Origin: Halalkalibacter okhensis
GTDB taxonomy: Bacteria; Bacillota; Bacilli; Bacillales; Bacillaceae_D
Direction of reading: 5' to 3'
Length of the DNA stretch: 64,000 bases
NCBI RefSeq assembly: GCF_000787375.1
Contig: NZ_JRJU01000002.1
Span: forward strand, 124,001 to 188,000
How positions within the stretch are numbered: the first letter of the stretch is position 1; each line of letters starts with the position of its first letter. Made by a program: the position numbers and the translations under genes. The notes beneath the pieces are model-generated. The model saw only the letters and a program-made list of their open reading frames with translations. It was not told the DNA's origin and did not search any database. This document shows positions 1 to 8,631 of the stretch, in pieces.

Positions 1-1031
1 ACCTATTATTTTATTTTCTCTTCTATACGTGAACTGTAGATTTCATCACCTCCGTTCATGTTAACAATGGATGCCGATATTGAATTTCAGAATGTGAACG
101 ATTTAATTTTTTTGTGACGGAAATTTATTGATGTTTCGCAGGGGCTCTCTTTAGGAGATGTGGTAGATTATACAGTTATTATCCGTTGATTTGTGGGCTC
201 ATCATTTCAATTGTTTACACATCTTATTAGGAACTCTTACTTCATTAATGCCTTTTTTATCTTTGCATTTCCTTTCTATAGCAAGTTATCTAAAAATATA
301 AAATGATCAGGTACTTTCTATTTAGCCAGCCTTTCTTTTAAATAGTTTCAAAGATGGTTCATCTTCTTCTTGATTAAATTTGAGTGTCATTGCTGCACAA
401 GTGGAAATTTCGCCATTCGTTTTCTGTCTTATCTCCATCAAAATGACAGTCCATCTTTCCGAAATATATTAAGCCTCATTTCAAGCTTGTAAATCTAATA
501 TTGTAAGCCCTTTCATTAGTAAGTAAAAAAATTTTCGAGAACTAAGTCTACTGTTATTTTAAAAGGGTCCACTCGTAAAAGGTACATTTACTGAATAGGA
601 ATTTCTATTCTTTTTTTCCTATATAATATAGAAATGCAAAAAGGTTGTCCTAGGAATGAACACTCAATGGTTTCACCATTAAATTAAAAAAACCAAATAA
701 AAATAGCTAGTATAGATGTGCCTCAACCATACTTGCCATTAACTAACTAATGTTATTTCGTCTATATTAATAATTGCTTCAATCAAAACCCACTGTTCTG
801 GAAACACTTGGCACACATTCATCCTCCCTTTTCATTTGAGTCACCTCCTACATATTACTTATAGTGTATCATGGTAAAGTAAGCTCCCCACATCAATGAT
901 AGGTCGCACTTACTGGACTTCTCCGATTTACTCGTCCCCTATTGATCCTATTTTCAATAGCATTGCTATTTTGCAGTTGGCTGCTTGAGCGTAGAAAAAA
1001 GATCAAACGGAGGCGGAGTAGGAAAAACTCA
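1..1031. other. Gene-free AT-rich stretch
   Basis: I see no convincing gene, RNA or mobile element in this kilobase. Short open frames lack both a ribosome binding site and recognisable residues. The only coding-like trace is a small minus-strand fragment at 739-822, listed separately. The sequence may be decayed. Confidence 0.5.
739..822 (-). pseudogene. Possible 5' remnant of a decayed small gene
   Basis: A 27-codon minus-strand frame reads MNVCQVFPEQWVLIEAI and then stops. The FPEQWVLIEA stretch has the feel of the N-terminus of a small conserved Bacillus protein (from memory, family not identified). GGGAGG directly abuts the ATG. A better ribosome site (GGAGGTGA) lies a little further upstream but in front of an ATG in another frame, which stops after 18 codons. 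A decayed or frameshifted gene start would explain both. Chance is also possible. Confidence 0.25.
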
Positions 1032-1364
1032 GCTTTGACTACCCAAATAAGGGAGACCTCTCAAGTTCGGGTTCCATCACATCTCTTTGACTACCCAAAT
1101 ACGGGGGACCTCTCGAGTTCGGGCTCCATCACATCCCTTTGACTACCCAAATACGGAGGACCTCTCAAGTTCAGGCGTCATCTCATCCCTTTGACTACCC
1201 AAATAGGGCTTCCCTCTCGAGTTCGGGCGTCATCTCATCCCTTTGGCTACCCAAATAAGGCTTCCCTCTCGAGTTCGGGCTCCATCACACCCCTTTGGCT
1301 CCCCAATTATGACTTCCCTCTCAAGTTCGGGCGTCATCTCATCCCTTTGGCTACCCAAATATGT
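1032..1364. repeat. 52-bp tandem repeat array (about 6.4 units)
   Basis: Units begin with CTTTGACTACCC or CTTTGGCTACCC. The G of that motif falls at 1037, 1089, 1141, 1193, 1245, 1297 and 1349, an exact 52-bp period. Each unit also carries CCTCTC(A/G)AGTTC(G/A)GG and CCATCACATC or TCATCTCATC. The period is not a multiple of three and the units have no spacers, so this is neither a coding repeat nor a CRISPR array. It is related without gaps to the array near 48.3 kb. Confidence 0.9.
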
Positions 1365-1816
1365 GACACCCTATAGCTCCTTTCAAATACAATCAAGCCA
1401 TCGGTTTTCCTCCACGCGAGAGGTTGTACTGACACAGAAAAAAAACTCTTCAGTTCTCACCTTCTCTTTTATTCCACCTTTTTCCATAAATAAATCACTT
1501 CCAAAGTCTCCCGCAAACCCACTCTCTTTCCACCTTCCACAACATAAGCTTCCCTTAAAAGTTCAAGTCATTTGACTGCATAATGTTTTATCACTATAAT
1601 ATTAGACTATTAACATTCGGCTAATGAGGTACTTAGAATTAAATGAATGAATAGAAAGGTAGGTGAAATTATCTTAGACGACTATTTTAGGTGTATACGA
1701 ATTAGAAAGAGAGCAAGTGGCCCTTCAGTTCCGTAACCTTTTCCTCCAGACATTAAGGGTAATCAATGGAAGATTAAAATAACGTTTCGCTTCGTTATAC
1801 TTTATGGAGGAAAAGA
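1365..1816. other. Intergenic region before the BCCT gene
   Basis: No gene is supported here. Open frames running out of the 52-bp array (to about 1575) have no ribosome site and only repeat-derived sequence. The segment ends in the GGAGG ribosome site (1806-1810) of the transporter gene. Confidence 0.5.
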
Positions 1817-3385
1817 ATGAAAACAATAAAGAATATGAAAACAGACTGGACTACATTTGCTGTTAGTGGAGGGTTTTTACTCCTTTTTGTCATTTTTGCA
1901 CTCATTGACATTAATATGGTTGAAGGGTGGGTAACTGAATCCTTTAATTGGTCAGTCACATTTTTTGGTGCTTATTGGCAATTATTATTACTAGGAAATT
2001 TTGTGATCGGAATCATATTAGCTTTTTCAAAATATGGAAATGTGAAGTTAGGAAAAATGGAGAAACCTGAGAATAGTAATTTTCGTTGGATTTCTATGAT
2101 TCTTTGTACGCTACTAGCTAGTGGTGGTGTATTTTGGGCTGCCTCAGAGCCAATCTATCATTTTGTTACAACTCCGCCGTTGTTTGCAAGTGATGGGATG
2201 ACACCGCAGGAGGCCGTCATACCGGCTTTATCCCAAAGCTTTGTTCATTGGGGTTTCCTAGCTTGGGCGTGTTTAGGTACGTTAACAACCATTGTCCTCA
2301 TGTATGCACACTATCATAAAGGATATCCACTTAAACCACGTGCAATTTTATATCCTATTTTCGGAGAAAAAATATTTAATAAAAGTATTATTGGTTCAAC
2401 TGCCGATATCGTTTCAATTATTGCCGTTGCTGCAGGTACAATGGGGCCAATCGGCTTTTTAGGTTTGCAAATTGGATATGGTCTTCATTTTTTATTTGAT
2501 ATTCCAAATACGTTGGCTACGAATATGATTATTGTTGGGGCACTAATCCTAATTGCTGCTATATCTGTAGCAAGTGGGGTTGACAAAGGTATTCAATTTT
2601 TAAGTCGTTTAAATGTTATATTTGTTGTCTTATTAACAGCAATCATTCTCATGATTGGCCCAACAATGTTTTTAATAGATTCTTTTATTAGTGCGCAAGC
2701 TTTTCAATTACAGCATTTTTTCGGAATGAATTTATATCGCGCAGATCAAGCTTGGCTTGGTTATTGGACGATCTTCTTCTGGGGCTGGTTTCTAGGATAT
2801 GCACCGATGATGGCTATTTTTATAAGTAAAATATCGCGTGGTCGCTCGATCAGAGAGCTTATTGTAGCCGTATCTATTATCGCTCCATTAGTGAGTAATT
2901 TCTGGTTTGCCGTTGTTGGTGGTACTGGATTATCTCATGAACTAAATAATCCTGGTTCCATCTCAGGCCCATTAGGTGATGGCGGAATGCCCGCGACCGT
3001 AATGGCAATTATGGACCAACTACCAATGGGATTATGGTTGGCTATTGGGTTCTTAATCGTTAGTATTGTGTTTGTATCGACTACTGTTGATTCCATTTCA
3101 TATACAGTAGCCGTAACCATACAAGGTACAGATCATCCACAAAGATGGATGAGAGTCTTTTGGGTCATTTTGTTTGGCATCTTATCTGTAGTACTACTAA
3201 CAATTGGTGAAGGAAGTATACAGGCATTGCAAAACTTTATTGTCGTAACGGCAGTACCTGTATCTATTTTGCTCCTTCCACCACTATGGAGTGCACCAAA
3301 AATAGCAAAGCAGATGGCTAAAGAACAAAAGATCTTAACTTCTGTTGAATCTACAAAAGTAGTGAAGGCAAAAGTAGCAAAATAA
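1817..3385 (+). CDS. BCCT family transporter (betaine/carnitine/choline type)
   Basis: This is a 522-aa polytopic membrane protein of the BCCT family, which takes up quaternary ammonium solutes such as glycine betaine by Na+ or H+ symport. Family marks are ASEPIYHF near residue 110, the aromatic-rich stretch GYWTIFFWGWFLGYAP followed by the ISRGRSIRELI loop near 315-350, and about 12 hydrophobic segments. The last 20 or so residues form a lysine-rich cytoplasmic tail. GGAGG sits 6 bp before the ATG. It appears monocistronic with its own terminator. The exact substrate cannot be read from sequence. Confidence 0.9.
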   Translation: MKTIKNMKTDWTTFAVSGGFLLLFVIFALIDINMVEGWVTESFNWSVTFFGAYWQLLLLGNFVIGIILAFSKYGNVKLGKMEKPENSNFRWISMILCTLLASGGVFWAASEPIYHFVTTPPLFASDGMTPQEAVIPALSQSFVHWGFLAWACLGTLTTIVLMYAHYHKGYPLKPRAILYPIFGEKIFNKSIIGSTADIVSIIAVAAGTMGPIGFLGLQIGYGLHFLFDIPNTLATNMIIVGALILIAAISVASGVDKGIQFLSRLNVIFVVLLTAIILMIGPTMFLIDSFISAQAFQLQHFFGMNLYRADQAWLGYWTIFFWGWFLGYAPMMAIFISKISRGRSIRELIVAVSIIAPLVSNFWFAVVGGTGLSHELNNPGSISGPLGDGGMPATVMAIMDQLPMGLWLAIGFLIVSIVFVSTTVDSISYTVAVTIQGTDHPQRWMRVFWVILFGILSVVLLTIGEGSIQALQNFIVVTAVPVSILLLPPLWSAPKIAKQMAKEQKILTSVESTKVVKAKVAK

Positions 3386-3420
3386 GGACTTTGTCGTCGC
3401 CATGAATCCAAAGAGATGAA

Positions 3421-3469
3421 AAAGAGACTTCTCATTAAGTTCGTCAACTGATGAGAAGCCTCTTTTATT
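3421..3469 (+). terminator. Rho-independent terminator after the BCCT gene
   Basis: AAGAGACTTCTCAT pairs with ATGAGAAGCCTCTTTT across a 14-nt loop, followed by a T-rich run. It lies 36 bp after the stop codon. Confidence 0.8.
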
Positions 3470-3574
3470 TTTGATTAACCGAGATGTAATCGTGAAGTGT
3501 CTATATCGTTGGCTGGTCTTTTTATTTCTCCAAATAATTCTTCACACCATCTAAATCCTTGGCCCCTTCAAAAG

Positions 3575-4279
3575 CTAACCTTTTCTTATTTTTAACATTG
3601 AGTTAGCATTTGTCTGAAATTCATATGGTACTTTCACTTCTTCAACTGTACAACCGTTGTCAGCCAGATAACTAATTATTTCATCTAAATGCTCATATCT
3701 TTCTCCCTCTAAATCAACTAAAGGGAAAATACGAACTTCCTCTTTCGTAACCCGCAATAACTCATGTAACGTTTCGATATGAAAGTGATAATCTAGTCTA
3801 TCCGCATACATAAATAAAAAATGTGCCGATAGAAGAAGGTCAAATTCTGCATTCTTAAATGGTAACAAAGGTAAAGTAACGGGAATGTATCTTTCGCTAG
3901 ATTTCCTCATATCGTTGGTACAATCATGCAAGGCTCTTAAACGATGTTTTCTTAGACCTTCTACATTATTAAAATAATCCCATTTATAATTATTTTTCGC
4001 TTTTTCCATGTGCTTCATTGCGTGTTCAATATCTTGAAGCCCTTTATATTTCAGGTCTTCCCCCGAATGATCATAGGCAATATCACACGCTGTTACATCT
4101 AAACCTAATTCGTTTCCAACAGCAGTAAATGAACAAGCGCCTGCTGGACAATCGAGTATTTTCTTTCCTTGTAGCTCTTCCTCTGAAAGCGAGAACATAT
4201 CCAAATACTCTTCAAGGGTTCTCCCAATAAAAACAATCCGTTCTAAATCTAGCTTTGTACTCTTCTCAACTCTTCTCAA
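3575..4279 (-). CDS. Class I SAM-dependent methyltransferase
   Basis: The 234-aa protein has a SAM-binding motif I (ILDCPAGACSF, about residues 41-51), an acidic residue closing strand 2 (VTACDIAYDH), and a later FDLLLSAHFLF strand like motif IV. It is a soluble Rossmann-fold methyltransferase of unknown substrate. No ATG fits the 5' end. The open frame uses a TTG at 4279 inside three copies of a 10-bp repeat, and neighbouring TTGs at 4289 and 4269 are in closed frames. The only ribosome-site-like sequence (AGAGGTGAG) is about 15 nt upstream, rather far. The gene stands alone. Confidence 0.75.
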   Translation of the reverse strand: MRRVEKSTKLDLERIVFIGRTLEEYLDMFSLSEEELQGKKILDCPAGACSFTAVGNELGLDVTACDIAYDHSGEDLKYKGLQDIEHAMKHMEKAKNNYKWDYFNNVEGLRKHRLRALHDCTNDMRKSSERYIPVTLPLLPFKNAEFDLLLSAHFLFMYADRLDYHFHIETLHELLRVTKEEVRIFPLVDLEGERYEHLDEIISYLADNGCTVEEVKVPYEFQTNANSMLKIRKG

Positions 4280-4290
4280 CTCTTCTCAAC
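4261..4290. repeat. Three perfect 10-bp direct repeats at a start codon
   Basis: TCTTCTCAAC occurs three times in a row on the plus strand, which is GTTGAGAAGA on the coding strand. Each copy supplies a TTG, and because 10 is not a multiple of three each TTG is in a different frame. Only the middle one opens the methyltransferase. Gain or loss of a copy would move the start relative to the ribosome site. Confidence 0.85.
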
Positions 4291-4373
4291 TCTACTCACC
4301 TCTTTGAAAAAGATTACATTCATATTATCACATTAAATGGGTAATAGTAGCCTGTTTCCCTTCCTATTCTACT

Positions 4374-4408
4374 AGAAAAAGGCGAATCCACTTGGTGAAG
4401 ATTCGCCT
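4374..4408 (-). terminator. Terminator of the GntR/ABC operon
   Basis: GGCGAATC and GATTCGCC pair around an 11-nt loop. Read on the minus strand the stem is followed by TTTTTC. It lies about 100 bp after the permease stop codon. Confidence 0.75.
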
Positions 4409-4421
4409 CCGTTTCCTAAAG

Positions 4422-4499
4422 TTATTTTTCAGCAGTTTCAATACACCATTCAGTAGAAGCATTGTTAACATCGGATGCCGCTTGGTATGATTTGGACAT
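4422..4499 (-). CDS. Possible 25-residue peptide after the ABC permease
   Basis: A short frame (MSKSYQAASDVNN at its start, WCIETAEK at its end) sits between the permease stop and the operon terminator. AGAGG directly touches its ATG, a poor spacing. It is hydrophilic with no recognised family. It could be a small operon-end peptide or chance. Confidence 0.2.
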   Translation of the reverse strand: MSKSYQAASDVNNASTEWCIETAEK

Positions 4500-4502
4500 C
4501 CT

Positions 4503-5108
4503 CTAGAACACTTTTCGCTGGTAAATGACAGATGTTACTCCCCAAGAAAGAGCATAAAGGATCAGGATTACAACAGCCGCTCCAAAATATAAAACGGGGA
4601 TGGACAAATTAACAATAAAATTGGTAAGTACTGTCACGTTTTCATTAACAAACGATACAATAGGACCTGATAAATAAGATAAAAGGATAAAACTAATGAG
4701 AACAGCTGTAGTAATATAACCTGGTTTAAAGATATAAAATAACGGGAACGTTAATGCTGCAAATAGTAAGAATAAGCCACCACCAAGCGCAATATCACTA
4801 ATCGAAAAAGGTTTACTAAAAGCAAATAATGCTACACTCGTCACTACAATCGATAAAACCATATAGACGATCGCACCGAGATAACGTGCCGCAATAATTT
4901 CAAAACGTGTGTAAGGTAATGAATTTAATAAGATATTCGTCTCTACTTTTTCATCATAGGCATACGTGTTAAACGGGATAAAAATGCTTGCTACTAGAAA
5001 AATAAATACTGGATGAGATCCCATTATAATAAAGAACAGAATAAAAGGAACAAAGATTAATAACTGCCTTTTCTGCAGTATGACATCACGTCTGATCAGA
5101 TTAAACAC
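4503..5108 (-). CDS. ABC-2 type transporter permease
   Basis: The 201-aa protein has six predicted membrane segments and a short cytoplasmic N-terminus (MFNLIRRDVILQKRQ), as in ABC-2 type membrane subunits of small Bacillus exporters. The motif around residues 50-75 (YDEKVETNILLNSLPYTR) is typical of this permease group, where LPxTR precedes the second helix pair. It overlaps the upstream ATPase gene by 8 bp, indicating translational coupling, and would form the membrane half of one exporter with it. The cargo is unknown. Peptide antibiotic defence or envelope stress is common for GntR-linked members. Confidence 0.8.
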   Translation of the reverse strand: MFNLIRRDVILQKRQLLIFVPFILFFIIMGSHPVFIFLVASIFIPFNTYAYDEKVETNILLNSLPYTRFEIIAARYLGAIVYMVLSIVVTSVALFAFSKPFSISDIALGGGLFLLFAALTFPLFYIFKPGYITTAVLISFILLSYLSGPIVSFVNENVTVLTNFIVNLSIPVLYFGAAVVILILYALSWGVTSVIYQRKVF

Positions 5109-5967
5109 TGTGTATACCCCCTTTCAAGTAATACATGATATCTTCTAAAGAAGCGCGTTCAATGACAACCGAATCCCCAAACATCTCTTTCACTGCGCTC
5201 ACATTATCCGTTAATGCTTCAAATCCTGTTGGTGCACGATGAATGTCTACAAATGCCTTTTCCGTATCTCTATCTAGGAGTTCCATCCCTCCTTTTACGA
5301 GCGCATAGTTTTCAGCTACGTCGTGAATCGATTGAGTAAATAGCAATTCCCCACTCTGAATAAAAGCAATATAATCTGCGATACGGTCTAAATCAGTTGT
5401 AATATGCGTAGAGAAAAAAATGGTCCTGTTCCCATCAATCATAATTTCCTGCAAAAGATCGAGAAGCTCCCTCCTAAAAATGGGGTCCAATCCAGCTGTA
5501 GGCTCATCCATAATGATTAACTCTGCCTGATGGGACAACGCTATCGCCAACGATGCCTTCATTTGCATCCCTTTTGAGAACGTTTTGATCGCTTTGTTAA
5601 GAGGTAATTCGAATTGCTCAATATATTGATAGAATTGGGCATCATCCCATTTTTTGTAGGCTGGTGCAACAATTCGTTTAATATCTTTTAAGTTCAACCC
5701 TTCAAAAAAGACATTTCCATCGTACACAAACCCAATCCGTTCTTTAATCTCCTTCTCATGTTTCTTATAATCCAACCCAAAAAGCTTAACTTCCCCTTCA
5801 TCCGGCCTCAATAGATTCATCATCATCTTAATCGTTGTCGATTTACCGGCTCCATTTGCTCCAATAAACCCTGTTACAAAGCCTTTCTTCACTTGCAAAT
5901 CTATATTTCTAACGGTAAAACCTTTAAGTTTTTTGGTTACATTTTTTAATTCAACCACATTTTCCAT
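5101..5967 (-). CDS. ABC transporter ATP-binding protein
   Basis: The 288-aa ATPase has Walker A GANGAGKST (about 37-45), an ABC signature in the degenerate form FSKGMQ (about 132), Walker B LIIMDEPTAGLDP (about 155-167) and the switch histidine in STHITTDL. A C-terminal extension of about 70 residues follows, as in YtrB/YhcG-like exporters. It is cotranscribed with the permease that overlaps its 3' end and with the GntR gene 5 bp upstream. The energy-coupling role is certain. The exported compound is not. Confidence 0.88.
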   Translation of the reverse strand: MENVVELKNVTKKLKGFTVRNIDLQVKKGFVTGFIGANGAGKSTTIKMMMNLLRPDEGEVKLFGLDYKKHEKEIKERIGFVYDGNVFFEGLNLKDIKRIVAPAYKKWDDAQFYQYIEQFELPLNKAIKTFSKGMQMKASLAIALSHQAELIIMDEPTAGLDPIFRRELLDLLQEIMIDGNRTIFFSTHITTDLDRIADYIAFIQSGELLFTQSIHDVAENYALVKGGMELLDRDTEKAFVDIHRAPTGFEALTDNVSAVKEMFGDSVVIERASLEDIMYYLKGGIHSV

Positions 5968-5972
5968 TCATA

Positions 5973-6344
5973 TCACTCCTCATATAAAATACTCAATAAT
6001 TGCTGGAGTTCATTAAGGGATAGCCCAATTTCTTTGCTATTTGTAATGACCGCATTCAACTGCTCCTCAATGACTTTTAACTTCTTCTCTCTCATGAGCT
6101 CTAGATTTTGCTCAGCAACAAACGAACCTTTTCCGACAATGGAATAGATAAAGCCCGCCTTTTCCAATTCTTCATAAGCTCGCTTCGTCGTAATGACACT
6201 AATTTGTAAATCCTTTGCAAGTTTACGCATGGAAGGGATTGCTGCTCCCTCCTGCAAGTCACCTGCTAATATAGCTGATTTGATTTGGTTCGTAATTTGT
6301 TCATAAATGGGCTCTTTCGAACTGTTAGAAATAATAATTTGCAT
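5973..6344 (-). CDS. GntR family regulator (YtrA subfamily type)
   Basis: The 123-aa protein has a GntR winged helix (EPIYEQITNQIK, AIPSMRKLAKDLQISVITTKRAYEELE) followed by only a short helical tail, the layout of YtrA-type repressors that govern ABC exporters. I place the start at the ATG at 6344, with AGAGGG about 8 bp upstream. The longer open frame would run into the preceding gene. It probably represses its own operon through the palindrome at 6701-6731. Release by an antibiotic or envelope stress is inference from the family. Confidence 0.85.
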   Translation of the reverse strand: MQIIISNSSKEPIYEQITNQIKSAILAGDLQEGAAIPSMRKLAKDLQISVITTKRAYEELEKAGFIYSIVGKGSFVAEQNLELMREKKLKVIEEQLNAVITNSKEIGLSLNELQQLLSILYEE

Positions 6345-6358
6345 GCCAAACCCTCTTC

Positions 6359-6670
6359 TTATTTTTTTGAAGACATCTTTGTAATAATGCCCACTGCTGC
6401 ATAAATCAATATAGCTATAACATGAATCGTCACGCACAGATTAAAAAATGGATAGGAATAAGGAGTGATCCATTCTGTAAAGAGCTTCGCGTCCAACATC
6501 CACCTTCCTAACCTAGCAATTAAATTGTCACTATCATTAATGTTCGGCTCCAAGAAAGTCCCATCCACAGCGATAAAAATCAATTGAGTTATACAAAATA
6601 GAGCAAAGGTTACTACCCAGCGTTTAGTTCCATTAGTTTCAAGTAAGTTTTCTGTTCTAGCCCCAGACAT
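6359..6670 (-). CDS. Small membrane protein, first gene of the ABC operon
   Basis: The 103-aa protein has two or three hydrophobic segments (WVVTFALFCITQLIFIAVDG near the N-terminus and NLCVTIHVIAILIYAAVGI near the C-terminus) joined by a polar stretch with FTEWITPYSYP. This resembles the YfzA-like family of Bacillus from memory, not by search. It is the first gene behind the operator and ends 14 bp before the GntR start. Function unknown. The operon context suggests a membrane partner or stress protein for the exporter. Confidence 0.6.
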   Translation of the reverse strand: MSGARTENLLETNGTKRWVVTFALFCITQLIFIAVDGTFLEPNINDSDNLIARLGRWMLDAKLFTEWITPYSYPFFNLCVTIHVIAILIYAAVGIITKMSSKK

Positions 6671-6700
6671 TCACCCACTTCTCCTCTCACTTTCTATTCA

Positions 6701-6754
6701 TATAATGTATATATACTATATACACATTATATACACACTTCCGACATCATGCAA
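6701..6754 (-). promoter_or_regulatory. Promoter with 31-bp palindromic GntR operator
   Basis: TTGCAT (6754-6749), a 17-bp spacer and TATAAT (6731-6726) form a minus-strand promoter for the membrane protein/GntR/ABC operon. A 15-bp inverted repeat with a 1-bp centre and one mismatch covers 6701-6731, overlapping the -10 box and start site. This is ideal for a dimeric repressor. I assign it to the GntR protein encoded 360 bp downstream (inference). Confidence 0.75.
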
Positions 6755-6789
6755 CATTTAATTGGAAACAAGTGGGCGTGTGGGTCGTG

Positions 6790-6808
6790 GGGACAGGTTC
6801 CTTGTCCC
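6790..6808. repeat. Dispersed palindrome GGGACAGGTTCCTTGTCCC
   Basis: This is one of several intergenic copies of the same imperfect palindrome in this window (others at 19203, 46911 and 56782, with a variant at 45365). It can fold into a GGGACA/TGTCCC hairpin. Confidence 0.85.
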
Positions 6809-6815
6809 ACTCCCC

Positions 6816-6884
6816 AAAAAGTTAATAACCCGTTGTATAAACAGAAGGTAATCCACCTTTGTTTATACAACGGGTTATTTTTAA
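6816..6884. terminator. Long hairpin with T-runs on both sides
   Basis: A perfect 20-bp stem (6824-6843 with 6860-6879) containing CCCGTTGTATAAAC is followed by ATTTTT on the plus strand and by TTAACTTTTT on the minus strand. No plus-strand gene ends here, so what it terminates is unclear. The surrounding 6755-7165 contains only this, a dispersed palindrome and a second hairpin. Confidence 0.65.
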
Positions 6885-7002
6885 AAGAACGAGATAGAAA
6901 CATCATAAAAACTAAAATCCTACGTGTTGTATGTAGTTCATTCTCCGTTCCATCATTGAATTAGTACATATCTAACGATTCTCATGCTCCTCAAGTTAGC
7001 AC

Positions 7003-7036
7003 AAAGAAAAAACAAGAGAACCTTCCCCTTGTTTCT
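7003..7036 (-). terminator. Terminator downstream of the amidohydrolase
   Basis: AAACAAG (7010-7016) pairs with CTTGTTT (7028-7034). Read on the minus strand the stem runs straight into TTTTTTC. It lies 130 bp after the amidohydrolase stop codon. Confidence 0.55.
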
Positions 7037-7165
7037 GTTTTATTATAAGCGGACACAATCGACAAACATCGCAAAACCACTGTTTTTTGTTACAGGTAAC
7101 GAAATGTGAGTCCGCTTGAGAAAAGCAGCTCAAGGTACCCGGTCCCCATGACCTATGATCCCAAC

Positions 7166-8551
7166 TCAGTCCGCCATTCCAAAAATAGGATGCGTGTTTG
7201 CCAATCTCTCTCGCATCTGATCTACTCTTACTTGCGCTCGTTTTAATATTTCCTCTTCGTCTACAAAAGTACACTTGCCATTTCGAACGACAACACGCCC
7301 ATTTACTAATACCGTCGAGACGTCATTCCCATTCGCATTGTACACAAGGGCTGAGGAGCAACGATGGACTGGACTAATGTGGGCTTTTTGTAAATCAACG
7401 ATGACCATGTCGGCTTTTTTCCCCACTTCTAGACTTCCTAAATCTTGTTCACGCCCCACTGCTTTCGCTCCATTTTTTGTTCCCATCTCAATTACTTGCA
7501 TTGGTGGAAGTAACGTTGAATCCAATTGATTCACTTTATGCAAACAAGCCGTAAATTTGAGGACTTCTAAATTATCCTGACAATTGTTGCTCCCAGGTCC
7601 ATCTGTACCGAGCGCAACATTAATGCCTTTTTCCAACATCTCCGGCACACGTGCTACACCTGAAGCTAAATACATATTAGACACCGGACAATGGACGACA
7701 GTTGCTTGACAATTAGCGATCAAATCAAGCTCTCCATCGTTTAACCATACCCCGTGAACCACTTGGGTTGTCGGCCCCAACATTCCTACAGCTTCAACTA
7801 ATTCTAAATTTCTCAACCCATAGCGAGTCATCGTGTGGTCAATCTGATCTTTCGTTTCAGCTACATGAACATGAGTAATCAAATTACGTGTATGAGTAAA
7901 CTTTGCTGCTCGCTCTAAAAAATCACGAGAGCACCCGTACAAATTTAATGGTCCCATCGCTACACCAACGCGGCCATTCCCTGCTCCGCTCCAACGGTCT
8001 AATAGAGTATCGGTTCGGGAAAAGATTTCATCTTGCGTCTCATTCAATCTGCCTTCTCTCCCCATATCAATTCCACCGCGAGCCAATACCCCGCGAATCC
8101 CTGACTCCTCCATCGCACGGAGCACTTCCTCATCATTTTTAGGAGATGTGTGAATGTAATGATGATCCATAATAAAAGTTGCACCAGATTTTAAATTTTC
8201 TATACAACCAATCATGGCTGCTAAGTAAAAATCTTCTTCCGTCATGGCGAGAGAAGCAGGCCAAATGACTTGCTGTAACCAATCAAAAAGCACCAAATCA
8301 TCAGAAACACCTCTCATATATGTTTGAAAAAGATGCGTATGACAATTGATCAAACCAGGGATAATCGCTTTTCCTTCCGCATTAATGACTTCATCTACTT
8401 CTTGAAGCAAATAATCTTTTGAACCATCTTCTGGCCACTGTCCTATTTCTTCAATCACGTTATAGTTGGTTACTAAATATCCATTTTTCAACGTTTGATT
8501 CTCTTGATTCATCGTTAAGATCGTACCATTTTTAATTAGAATTTTCCCCAT
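7166..8551 (-). CDS. Metal-dependent amidohydrolase/deaminase (TrzN/SAH deaminase-like)
   Basis: The 461-aa protein belongs to the cytosine/adenosine/triazine deaminase branch of the amidohydrolase superfamily. The metal site is visible as HTH at 71-73 (NCHTHLFQTYMRG), HVHVAET, VVHGVWL and GTDGPGSNN. The ring-binding loop and C-terminal beta-sandwich (KKADMVIVDL, DVSTVLVNGRVV) are complete. Members deaminate or dechlorinate N-heterocycles, guanine oxidation products, thioadenosine or triazines. GGAGGAGATAAA precedes the ATG. The neighbouring Rieske oxygenase and binding lipoprotein point to catabolism or salvage of an N-heterocyclic compound, whose identity is unknown. Confidence 0.85.
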   Translation of the reverse strand: MGKILIKNGTILTMNQENQTLKNGYLVTNYNVIEEIGQWPEDGSKDYLLQEVDEVINAEGKAIIPGLINCHTHLFQTYMRGVSDDLVLFDWLQQVIWPASLAMTEEDFYLAAMIGCIENLKSGATFIMDHHYIHTSPKNDEEVLRAMEESGIRGVLARGGIDMGREGRLNETQDEIFSRTDTLLDRWSGAGNGRVGVAMGPLNLYGCSRDFLERAAKFTHTRNLITHVHVAETKDQIDHTMTRYGLRNLELVEAVGMLGPTTQVVHGVWLNDGELDLIANCQATVVHCPVSNMYLASGVARVPEMLEKGINVALGTDGPGSNNCQDNLEVLKFTACLHKVNQLDSTLLPPMQVIEMGTKNGAKAVGREQDLGSLEVGKKADMVIVDLQKAHISPVHRCSSALVYNANGNDVSTVLVNGRVVVRNGKCTFVDEEEILKRAQVRVDQMRERLANTHPIFGMAD

Positions 8552-8569
8552 TTTATCTCCTCCTTACTA

Positions 8570-8595
8570 AAAAAAGGGGATTGTTCCCCTTTTTT
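8570..8595. terminator. Bidirectional hairpin between binding protein and amidohydrolase
   Basis: AAAAAAGGGG pairs with CCCCTTTTTT over a 6-nt loop, with T-runs on both strands. It sits between the lipoprotein stop and the amidohydrolase ribosome site, so the latter is expressed by read-through or from its own promoter. Confidence 0.7.
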
Positions 8596-8631
8596 CTAAC
8601 TAGATTCATAGAATAATTGTCGTCTTAGCTC

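Noticed and set aside
1032-1364. Array as a CRISPR
   Set aside because: Units are contiguous with no unique spacers, and no cas genes are present.
942-1575. Three overlapping plus-strand open frames
   Set aside because: They are translations of the 52-bp non-coding array in different frames, without ribosome sites. A 52-bp period cannot keep a coding frame.
6749-6964. 71-codon plus-strand open frame
   Set aside because: It crosses the GntR promoter, a dispersed palindrome and a long hairpin, with no ribosome site or recognisable residues.
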